Source: Bacteroidales bacterium (GTDB taxonomy: Bacteria > Bacteroidota > Bacteroidia > Bacteroidales > UBA10428). From it: a stretch of DNA of 10,800 nucleotides. The stretch is from assembly GCA_016935595.1 (NCBI GenBank), contig JAFGQQ010000456.1, positions 1 to 10,800 of the forward strand. The letters run 5' to 3'. The notes beneath the pieces were generated by a model that worked only from the letters and a program-made list of their open reading frames with translations, had not been told where the DNA came from and did not search any database. The position numbers were made by a program, and so were the translations under genes. Shown here piece after piece: positions 1 through 6,965 of this stretch. Every line of letters begins with the position of its first letter. Within the stretch, counting starts at the first letter, position 1.

Positions 1-1425
1 CCAATATTCAACATATTTTCCCAAGAATTCAACCTGGTTTTTCCCTGCAGGTTCGTTCCCATAGGCCATCATGCAAAAAGAAGGGTGATTGCCATAGGCA
101 TTAATAATCCGTTCAGTTTCATCATAAATATATTTATCAATAGGGTCTCCATCCCCAATGGTTGTACCATGATTTGCCCAACTTGCAGCTTCAACCTGGA
201 GATATATTCCAATCATATCTGCGGCAATAAAAGCAGCTTCAGGAGGGCACCATGAATGAAAACGAACGTGGTTTAATCCATAACTCTTGCAAATTTTAAA
301 AATACGTTCCCATGAAGCAATATCAGTAGCAGGGTATCCTGTAAGCGGGAATGCTGCACAATCAACATTTCCTCTAAGAAAAACCGGTCTTCCATTAATT
401 TCGAATAGGGTTCCGTTAGTTTTAAATTCACGAATACCAAATATTATTTCTTTTTCCGATTTTCCAGCTTTACTTTCTAATGATAATTTTAATGTATATA
501 AAACCGGATTGAATTCATCCCATAATTGCGCATTATCTCCCATAAAATAGTATAATTCGATTTTGGTTGTATCTGTTTTAATTTCTATTTGTGTTAATTT
601 TAAAGGAAATTGTATTTTTTTAAAAGAATTAAGAGATTCGGCATCCATATTAATATTGCCAGCTAAAGATTCATTTAAGGTGTTAATTATGTTGATTACA
701 GCTTTTACTGATTTGTTTTGAATATCAGGAAAAAGTTTAGCTTCGTCAATATATACAAGTGGTTCAGTTCTTATTTCAATTTTACCTGCAATACCATTCC
801 AGTTACCTTGTGTATGATCGGTAAGACTATGTGAATCGGGACCAACATTTATTTCTTTAATTCGATTATCAACTCTAACAGTTATTGTATATGTACCCGT
901 ATCAATTAATGATGTAATGTCATAAACATGAGGAGTAGATAAACTGTTTTGAATGCCCGTTTCAGTACTATCAATCCATACTCTGGTTTCCCAGTGCGGA
1001 CGTTCCATAAAAAGTATTATTCTCTGAGATTCCCATTCTGGCGGAATTATTATTTTTTTTTGGTACCAGGCAGAGCCCAGATAATGACATTTGGGAGTAA
1101 GCCAGAAAGGAAATTTTAAATTGCCGGATTGGCGATATTTTTCCATCCTTGGATTGTAAAACCACGAGCTATCATATATACTTCCGGTCCATTTTGTTTG
1201 AAGTGTGAGTTTATCGCCTTTGTTTTGTTCTATCATCGATCCAGGTAAAAGAATAGAATCTTTAAAATTAAACAGGTACCATTTTTTTTCAATTCCTTCA
1301 TCAGCCGGATCTTTTTGAAATCCCCATAATCCTTTTAAAGAGATAGAATCCTGAATTTTACCGTTTACATTGAATATTGTGATAAAAACAAGAAGAAGAA
1401 TTGAAATACTTATTTTTTTTAACAT
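1..1425 (-). CDS. Glycoside hydrolase family 2 enzyme, probable beta-galactosidase (C-terminus cut by window edge)
   Basis: The frame is open from the ATG at 1425 to the left edge, giving 475 residues with no stop. Residues 1-22 look like a Sec signal peptide (MLKKISISILLLVFITIFNV) with no lipobox cysteine, so a soluble periplasmic enzyme is likely. An N-terminal sugar-binding jelly roll spans roughly 25-225 (GLWGFQKDP, LGSAWYQKKI, MERPHWETRVWID). An Ig-like beta-sandwich follows to about 335. The TIM barrel opens with FLRGNVDCAAFPLTGYP near 349-365 and continues with HVRFHSWCPPEAAF and MMAYGNEPAG. E458 in the N-E-P motif is the GH2 acid/base; the nucleophile glutamate lies beyond the window. 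GH2 also includes beta-glucuronidases, beta-mannosidases and others, so the galactosidase call leans on the neighbouring GH53 and GH35. It probably releases terminal galactose from imported galacto-oligosaccharides. It is the last visible gene of the operon, 152 bases after GH35. The coding strand carries A8, A8 and A9 tracts within its first 125 codons. Confidence 0.88.
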   Translation of the reverse strand, partial: MLKKISISILLLVFITIFNVNGKIQDSISLKGLWGFQKDPADEGIEKKWYLFNFKDSILLPGSMIEQNKGDKLTLQTKWTGSIYDSSWFYNPRMEKYRQSGNLKFPFWLTPKCHYLGSAWYQKKIIIPPEWESQRIILFMERPHWETRVWIDSTETGIQNSLSTPHVYDITSLIDTGTYTITVRVDNRIKEINVGPDSHSLTDHTQGNWNGIAGKIEIRTEPLVYIDEAKLFPDIQNKSVKAVINIINTLNESLAGNINMDAESLNSFKKIQFPLKLTQIEIKTDTTKIELYYFMGDNAQLWDEFNPVLYTLKLSLESKAGKSEKEIIFGIREFKTNGTLFEINGRPVFLRGNVDCAAFPLTGYPATDIASWERIFKICKSYGLNHVRFHSWCPPEAAFIAADMIGIYLQVEAASWANHGTTIGDGDPIDKYIYDETERIINAYGNHPSFCMMAYGNEPAGKNQVEFLGKYVEYW

Positions 1426-1577
1426 TATTATTTTTAAGCTTTTATAAAGTTTATAATATAATTTGAATCTGAAAATATATTATAAATCTTTATAATTTAA
1501 AAGTATTTATTAAGGAATATTGAGAAAAGAACCTTTTTAGATTCTTTTATTGAAATAGATATAATACTTTGATAAGA
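1426..1577. other. AT-rich intergenic gap between the GH35 and GH2 genes
   Basis: These 152 bases are almost entirely A and T. I see no ORF worth calling and no match on the minus strand to the Bacteroidetes -7 box TAnnTTTG. The only structure is a 7-base inverted repeat (AAAAGAA at 1525-1531, TTCTTTT at 1542-1548) with a 10-base loop. It has one G-C pair and no clean U tract after it, so it does not qualify as a convincing terminator. GH2 is therefore most simply read as co-transcribed with GH35. Confidence 0.5.
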
Positions 1578-4022
1578 TTATTTAAACTGAATAACAGATT
1601 TATATTCAGGAATATATTCAATATTATTAATTTTTAAAAATTTCCTTGTTTCACTAAAATCGGGAATAATATCAGCTGAGAAATCTTTAAAAAAAGTAGC
1701 TCCATTATATAAAGGTCTGAAATATAATACTATTTCTTTATTATCCTTTAATTCTTGGAATTTTTTAAGTCCTATTTCCCAATTATTGCCGTTATATAAA
1801 TTATCAGCAACTAATTCTCCATTTATAAATGCCAGTCCATTATCTCCCTGATAATCAATTTCTAAAAATATATCATTTAAAAATTCGGGTTTTTCAGTTG
1901 GAATAATTAAACTAAGCTTATTGCTCGCTAATTGATTGGTGACAGGGTTGTATTTTTTTTCCGGTAAAGTAATTCGAAAAGAAGCAAATAGTTCATCACT
2001 TCCAGAAATAACTTCTAATTCTCCAAAATTAATATTTGGAAATGATGAAATTACCGGATATACTTTAAATTCAATTATATTATTGCCTTTTTGATATAAT
2101 TCAAGTGATTTATTATTTTGAAGAATCAAAGCATCTGAAAAAAGAAGGCATTCATTATCTTTAATTTCATTTATCCAAACTTTAGTTGCCAAATTTTTAT
2201 CAATAACCAGAACTTTTATTTCAGAATTTCCCTGCTTTTTTATTGTGAATTGGGCTGGAAGTTGTTCATTAAATTTTATTAAGTATCGTTTTGAATCTTC
2301 TTCTATAATTCCTTTGGCAGATTCAATTATCATTTCTTTTTCTTTTGTGATGGAAAACTCGGGTTCTATTCCTTCTAGTGAGAAAAAGATATAAAATTGT
2401 TTATTTTCATGATTGATTTTAGTTAGAAGTTGTGCGGTTGAATAGTTCAGGAGTATGCCTCCTAAATTAAGATTGAATGGAAATATTGCATTTTCTTCAC
2501 TTTTTAATGTAAAAGTTGAAGATTCGGGTATATAAAGTTCTCCCTTATTAGTTTTTAAAATAAATTGAATATTACTAATATCTTTTGTTTCCAAATGATC
2601 CTGGAAATTTGACATGAAAATATACCCGGAATAATTTTGTGCTCTGATAGAAAACCGCAGATCACTCGTATTTTCCGGTTTAATTTTTAATTGATTATCA
2701 GGGAGCACAACAGCCATTGGAGCTAATTCATTCCCAAAACTTTTTAGAAAAAAGTGGATAAGTTTCAACCTGTTGAATGATGGCCTTACCTGTCCATACT
2801 CTCCAAGTGGAGCTTGAAAGTCGTATGATATTTTTGGATATGCATAAGCTTCGTCGCTGTAAAATATTTTTTTTCCTTGTGGGGTAGATCCTCCATGTAA
2901 CATATAATACCCAATGCCATTTGTACCACTCCCTAAAAATCTGTTAATTAATGCATCCAGACTATTTGCAGGAACGGTCGGGCGACGATCGTATTTAATC
3001 ATTATACCTCCACCTATTTCTGCAGCAAAATATGGGTAATCTTCTGATTTATATCTTATAGGTGCATAATCAGGATTTTTTTGAAGATCTGTATATAAAT
3101 ATAAGCTGGAAAGATTTTTTGGAGCCCAGGTTGGATAGGCATAAGCGCCTGTAACTGGCAGACTTTCATTTTCTATAACAGCTGCATTTCCCCATCCTGT
3201 AGCAGTATATACCGGCACTTCCAATCCGGCTTTAATCGCGAGAGATTTTAAAATTTTCATATGCTCATTGCCATACTTTGCATATGGATTATTACTTTGT
3301 GTAATTCCAACTCCTGCCTGGATTGAAGGTCCATCACGTTCTGCAGAAGTCCAATCGTATGGTTGTCCTGGGTATGTAATACCCCATGGTGCTGCCGAAT
3401 GTTGGAATTCGTTTTCAAGTTGAATAGCGAATATCGGACCGCCATCTTTAAATAATAAGCCTTCTAATTGTTTGCCAATTTCATAATATAATCTTTCAAC
3501 ATATTTTAAATATTCTGGATCGTTTGAACGAATTATAAGCGGTTTGCTGAGCAACCAGTCAGGTAATCCCCCATTGCGTATTTCTCCATGACAAAAAGGT
3601 CCGATTCTTATAATTGCTTTTACATTATTTTTAGCACATAATTCAACAAACCTTCGGAGGTTTTTATCACCTGACCAATCAAAGATTCCTTCATTTTCTT
3701 CGTGTATTATCCAGAATACATAAGTTGCAATGATATCAATCCCACCAGCTTTCATTTTTCTAATCGATTCTTCCCAGTATTTATTAGGATAACGAGCATA
3801 ATGAAACTCTCCGGTTACAGGAATTACAGGACTATCATTCATCGTCAAATAATAATTATTAACAGATATTTTTTCACCTTTAAAGTTAATACCTCCTAAT
3901 TTTAGATGATCTGAATATATTTTTATCTCAGTATTTGTAATATCAATAGTATATTGATTTTGCTGTTTCGAGCAATTCGTAAAATAGATAATTATAATAA
4001 GGCCAATTGCTATTTTCTTCAT
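1578..4022 (-). CDS. Glycoside hydrolase family 35 beta-galactosidase, putative lipoprotein
   Basis: This 814-residue protein probably cleaves terminal beta-linked galactose from galactan fragments. The N-terminus (MKKIAIGLIIIIYFTNC) ends in Cys17 followed by SKQQNQ. This suggests a lipoprotein, although N at -1 is not the best lipobox residue. The TIM barrel covers about 45-430: GEFHYARYPNKYWEESIRKM (71-90), GGIDIIATYVFWIIHE (93-108) and the GGPIFAIQLENEFQ block (194-207), where E205 is the predicted acid/base. E335 in YFAAEIGGG (331-339) is the predicted nucleophile. LGSGTNGIGYYMLHGG (363-378) and SYDFQAPLGEYGQ (399-411) are typical of the long bacterial GH35 subgroup. The remaining C-terminal half holds beta-rich domains, including a galactose-binding-like jelly roll near 700-770 (DNGLAFINGELV). 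Only 40 bases separate it from the GH53 stop, which supports one transcript. Family assignment is secure. Substrate linkage (beta-1,4-galactan, another galactoside or a rhamnogalacturonan side chain) is inferred from neighbours. Confidence 0.9.
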   Translation of the reverse strand: MKKIAIGLIIIIYFTNCSKQQNQYTIDITNTEIKIYSDHLKLGGINFKGEKISVNNYYLTMNDSPVIPVTGEFHYARYPNKYWEESIRKMKAGGIDIIATYVFWIIHEENEGIFDWSGDKNLRRFVELCAKNNVKAIIRIGPFCHGEIRNGGLPDWLLSKPLIIRSNDPEYLKYVERLYYEIGKQLEGLLFKDGGPIFAIQLENEFQHSAAPWGITYPGQPYDWTSAERDGPSIQAGVGITQSNNPYAKYGNEHMKILKSLAIKAGLEVPVYTATGWGNAAVIENESLPVTGAYAYPTWAPKNLSSLYLYTDLQKNPDYAPIRYKSEDYPYFAAEIGGGIMIKYDRRPTVPANSLDALINRFLGSGTNGIGYYMLHGGSTPQGKKIFYSDEAYAYPKISYDFQAPLGEYGQVRPSFNRLKLIHFFLKSFGNELAPMAVVLPDNQLKIKPENTSDLRFSIRAQNYSGYIFMSNFQDHLETKDISNIQFILKTNKGELYIPESSTFTLKSEENAIFPFNLNLGGILLNYSTAQLLTKINHENKQFYIFFSLEGIEPEFSITKEKEMIIESAKGIIEEDSKRYLIKFNEQLPAQFTIKKQGNSEIKVLVIDKNLATKVWINEIKDNECLLFSDALILQNNKSLELYQKGNNIIEFKVYPVISSFPNINFGELEVISGSDELFASFRITLPEKKYNPVTNQLASNKLSLIIPTEKPEFLNDIFLEIDYQGDNGLAFINGELVADNLYNGNNWEIGLKKFQELKDNKEIVLYFRPLYNGATFFKDFSADIIPDFSETRKFLKINNIEYIPEYKSVIQFK

Positions 4023-4062
4023 AAATAAAAGTTTGAGATTTATTAAGATTTTTCAAAAAATA

Positions 4063-5832
4063 TTAGAAAGTATTTAAAACAAGTTTTTTATAAATAATAT
4101 TTTTATGGTCGATAAATTTTAAGATATATAAATCAGATGACAGGTTTGACATATCTATTGTAGTCAGGTCTTTTTTCTGGTCAAATCTGTAAACATCTAC
4201 TAATTTCCCTGAAGAATCAATAATTTCTAAAATTATTTCTTTCTCCAATGATTTAAGTTGAATATTAATAATACCATTGGACGGATTAGGGAATATTTCA
4301 ATATCTTTATCCAGATTATTTTTTAAAGATATTTTTTCAATAATAGTATCGTTTGATCCTGTTGGATCACAACTGTTCCAGATTAATGCTACTATTGTGT
4401 CGTTTTCTGGAATAATTATCCTTCTGTCAGTGTTCCACATTAATGCACACTCTGCCGGTACAGTTTCTTTTGCTTCCCAATCATTGTCATTCAAAAAATA
4501 GTATGCAATTGTATCTCCCGGTGATAAGTAAGTAAAATAGCTAAAAGTAGTATCTTTTTCATCTGCCATAGGGATAATTTGCCAGTTTTCACCTGTCCAT
4601 GATCCGGTAATATAAACTCCATTCGATACATCCTGGTCAGTCATATCAACTTTAAAAATTATTTTTTTGGCTTCAATATCTTCATAAAAGTGACGTTCCA
4701 TCCATCTCCCACCGCCATTTTCCATAAAATTTGTGTTTTCAGGATCAAAAAATACCACATGGTCGTGTGATGAACCTACTCCCCATGGTGTTCGGCAAGG
4801 AGTTGAAACCCATGCAGATTCCCAGAAAATAACACCTATTCCTCCTGCTCTCATAACCTCTCTTGTATAGTCAACCAGGTATTCAAGTTGTTTTTCGGGA
4901 ATAACAGGTAAATAATTAGGATCAGCTGTATTTATTATATTTCCCATTGCGTCATGGTTTTTTCTTGTCCATAAATATCCTGTTTCAAGAACCATAACGT
5001 CATAATCCGGATGGCTCGATTTTAAAGATCTTATTTTGTCGCCTAATCCTTTTATACTTGAGTCATGCCATGTATAATAGTATGAAAGTCCCATTATATC
5101 AAAGTCTGTAACTCCGCTGTTAATAATATTATTAAACCACCAGGTTGCAGAACTTAATCCGGCACAATGAAGCGCTATTTTAGGTTTTATTATGGTTGTG
5201 TCGCTAACATCCCGGACAGCTTTAATACCTGCATTAAATAATGCTGCATGTCTGCTCCAGTCTGCATTAACGCTTCCTGTTGGATCGAAATTGGAATTGA
5301 CACTTGTATGATACAAAAGACCACTATTTGTTTCATTTCCAATTTGTACCATTTCCGGCATTAGGTTATCTTTTTCAAGATCGGTAAGTGCTTTTACTAC
5401 ATAATTATATACCGAATCTTTTAAAGCTTCTAAATTTTCTGCTACGTCAAGCCATCTTTCAGGTATTAACTGCCTGCCCGGATCTGCCCAGAAATCTGAA
5501 AAATGAAAATCCAGTAATACCTGCATACCCGCATCTTTAGATCTTTGAATAGTTTCTTTTACATCTTCAAAATCGCTGTATTGGCTTTTTACTCCATCAG
5601 GTTGAACCAATGAATTTTGCCAGGTTGGATCTATCCATAGTCTTACTCTTACTAAGTTATTACCACGATCGGCAAAAATTTGGTAAACATCTTTAGGTTG
5701 CATGTTTTCTTTAAAGACTGCCCCGCAATCTTCCATTTGATTAACATACGACAAGTCGTTCCCAAAATAAAATTCCTGGCTAAATAAAATTTTTGAAATA
5801 GCTACACAGCAGAAAAAATATAATATCCTCAT
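4063..5832 (-). CDS. GH53 endo-beta-1,4-galactanase with accessory beta-sandwich module and T9SS sorting domain
   Basis: This 589-residue enzyme should cut beta-1,4-galactan internally (arabinogalactan endo-beta-1,4-galactanase) at the cell surface. A signal peptide covers about 1-18. The GH53 TIM barrel runs about 20-385: FYFGNDLSYVNQMED at 21-35, NLVRVRLWIDP at 59-69 and LLDFHFSDFWADPG at 106-119. MVQIGNETNSG (161-171) holds the predicted acid/base E167, and VMVLETGYLW (279-288) holds the predicted nucleophile E283. WESAWVSTPC follows at 337-346. Residues about 389-490 form a separate module (IIFKVDMTD, VYITGSWTGENW, paired Cys462 and Cys488) resembling the one in the 270-residue protein upstream. 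Residues about 508-589 are a T9SS type A tail (IEIFPNPSNG ... DLYILKFIDHKN ... YKKLVL), implying export to the surface or medium. A modest Shine-Dalgarno-like AAAGG (5846-5842 on the minus strand) sits 9 bases before the ATG. Both catalytic glutamates are present, so activity is expected. Confidence 0.94.
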   Translation of the reverse strand: MRILYFFCCVAISKILFSQEFYFGNDLSYVNQMEDCGAVFKENMQPKDVYQIFADRGNNLVRVRLWIDPTWQNSLVQPDGVKSQYSDFEDVKETIQRSKDAGMQVLLDFHFSDFWADPGRQLIPERWLDVAENLEALKDSVYNYVVKALTDLEKDNLMPEMVQIGNETNSGLLYHTSVNSNFDPTGSVNADWSRHAALFNAGIKAVRDVSDTTIIKPKIALHCAGLSSATWWFNNIINSGVTDFDIMGLSYYYTWHDSSIKGLGDKIRSLKSSHPDYDVMVLETGYLWTRKNHDAMGNIINTADPNYLPVIPEKQLEYLVDYTREVMRAGGIGVIFWESAWVSTPCRTPWGVGSSHDHVVFFDPENTNFMENGGGRWMERHFYEDIEAKKIIFKVDMTDQDVSNGVYITGSWTGENWQIIPMADEKDTTFSYFTYLSPGDTIAYYFLNDNDWEAKETVPAECALMWNTDRRIIIPENDTIVALIWNSCDPTGSNDTIIEKISLKNNLDKDIEIFPNPSNGIINIQLKSLEKEIILEIIDSSGKLVDVYRFDQKKDLTTIDMSNLSSDLYILKFIDHKNIIYKKLVLNTF

Positions 5833-6093
5833 AATAATTAACCTTTATTTAATTACGGATTAGATAATATCAAACAATTTATCAATTTAATAATAAAACA
5901 GACAAAATAAATCATAATTAACCAAGATAGAAAAATTAAAAATTATGATTTATTAAAGATAATTTAAAAACCAAGGGGCCGTATTAAAATATATTTTGTA
6001 ACTATGAGATTTTTATAAAATAAATATATTCGAACACCTTTTTTATTTTTCTATAATAAAATCAATGCATTACAGCCCCAGTAGTAATTATTT
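5833..6093. other. 261-base non-coding gap within the operon
   Basis: This is the longest gap in the window; the other four gaps are 28, 59, 40 and 152 bases. It separates the binding-protein genes from the enzyme genes. It is very AT-rich except for a small GC patch near 5971-5980 (CCAAGGGGCC), and it holds no credible ORF. It contains a perfect 14-base inverted repeat (5906-5919 and 5941-5954), listed separately. I found no full minus-strand promoter (TTTG, 19-21 bases, TAnnTTTG) here. It could host an mRNA processing or attenuation element that sets different levels for the two halves of the operon, but that is inference. Confidence 0.5.
5906..5954. repeat. Perfect 14-base inverted repeat with 21-base spacer upstream of the GH53 gene
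   Basis: AATAAATCATAATT at 5906-5919 is the exact reverse complement of AATTATGATTTATT at 5941-5954. The arms are separated by 21 bases and do not extend further in either direction. Only two of the 14 pairs are G-C. In the minus-strand transcript it could fold into a long A-U-rich hairpin, with the stem ending about 73 bases before the GH53 start codon. The RNA after the stem begins UUGUCUGUUUU, which is only a weak U tract. It may be an RNA stabilising or processing hairpin, a leaky terminator, or a two-site operator. The repeat itself is certain; its role is unknown. Confidence 0.6.
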
Positions 6094-6906
6094 TTATTTC
6101 AAAATTATTTTTCTTGTTTCAGTATAATCGTCATCAGAAATTTTTAATAAATATATTCCGCTAGGTAAATCAGTTAAATCTATTTCATTATTTTTTTCAG
6201 TCATAAAATAATTACTAACTGCTTTGCCGGTTATATCAAATATACTTAAACTTATTTCCTTGTTATCTGATATTGATATATTTAATATTCCATTATTGGG
6301 ATTTGGATAAATGCTGATATTTTCTGAAATACTGATTTCTGAAGTTGCATCTACAACACAAATTTCAGGAATATCCAGACTACACAAATCTACAGGATCG
6401 CAAACGCCATATTTAAATGCTACTGTTGTGTCGGGATCATAGATATTAATTTCAAAAATTCTTTGTACATCCCACGCCACATTGCAAGGGGCAGGAACCC
6501 ATTCGGCTGTACCCCAGTCATTAGTTGGTGCAAAATACCATCCGGGATGGTCTACTATGAGTTCCGGATCATCATCTGTATTACCCTGAAAATATCCGGG
6601 TTCATAGTCAAAAGTAACTACCCAAATGTCGGTTTTACCTTCAGCCAGTTGCATCTCAATAAATGACCAATCGCCTGTCCCTGGGTTTGATTCAGGTGAC
6701 CAGTGTCCCGTAATGTACATAGCAGTGCCATCATAGGCTGCTAAATCAGTTTTGTTTTTAAGCCCTGCTTCATCATCGGGTAAACTTGCAGTGTCTCTCA
6801 TATCACAATAAACAGTTATGGAAACAGGAGCTGCACTGACGTAGTTTTTCGTCATTAAACTTAATAAAAAGCACAGAATTGCTGCACAAAAGTAAAATTT
6901 TTTCAT
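6094..6906 (-). CDS. Secreted accessory protein with one beta-sandwich-like module and T9SS sorting domain; candidate surface glycan-binding protein
   Basis: This 270-residue protein has no catalytic motif that I recognise. Residues 1-25 are a Sec signal peptide with a likely cleavage at VSA-AP. Cys7 and Cys12 do not sit in a lipobox, so it is not a typical SusE lipoprotein. Residues about 28-172 form one module: VSITVYCDM, AMYITGHWSPES, WYFAPTNDWGTAEWVPAPC and KYGVCDP, with Cys141 and Cys169 matching in position the cysteine pair of the GH53 accessory module. Several exposed-type tryptophans and tyrosines would suit glycan stacking. Residues about 190-270 are a T9SS type A tail (ISIYPNPNNG, DLPSGIYLLKISDDD, TRKIILK). 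It lies 59 bases after susD, where galactan PULs usually encode a SusE-like surface glycan-binding protein. A role in galactan capture is therefore inferred; binding is not proven by the sequence. Confidence 0.75.
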   Translation of the reverse strand: MKKFYFCAAILCFLLSLMTKNYVSAAPVSITVYCDMRDTASLPDDEAGLKNKTDLAAYDGTAMYITGHWSPESNPGTGDWSFIEMQLAEGKTDIWVVTFDYEPGYFQGNTDDDPELIVDHPGWYFAPTNDWGTAEWVPAPCNVAWDVQRIFEINIYDPDTTVAFKYGVCDPVDLCSLDIPEICVVDATSEISISENISIYPNPNNGILNISISDNKEISLSIFDITGKAVSNYFMTEKNNEIDLTDLPSGIYLLKISDDDYTETRKIILK

Positions 6907-6965
6907 AGTTGATTAATTTTGGTTAATAAATAAAGAAATTAAATAATATTTATGTTTTATTAATT

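Noticed and set aside
287..550. Plus-strand open frame of 87 codons opposite GH2
   Set aside because: It lies antisense inside the continuous GH2 frame, shows no family motif, and the minus-strand protein carries clear GH2 motifs throughout. Similar plus-strand frames inside GH35, GH53, the 270-residue protein gene and susD were dropped for the same reason.
1525..1548. Possible terminator between GH35 and GH2
   Set aside because: The stem is 7 bases with one G-C pair and has no uninterrupted U tract after it on the minus strand. That is too weak in DNA this AT-rich.
6100..6107. Minus-strand TAATTTTG match to the Bacteroidetes -7 promoter box at the end of the 270-residue protein gene
   Set aside because: No TTTG -33 box lies 19-21 bases upstream, the match sits in coding sequence, and a single 6-of-8 defined match is expected by chance in AT-rich DNA.
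6870..6888. Cys7 or Cys12 of the 270-residue protein as a lipoprotein attachment site
   Set aside because: Both cysteines lie inside the hydrophobic core of the signal peptide with unsuitable residues at -1 (F and L), while a good signal peptidase I site (VSA-AP) follows.
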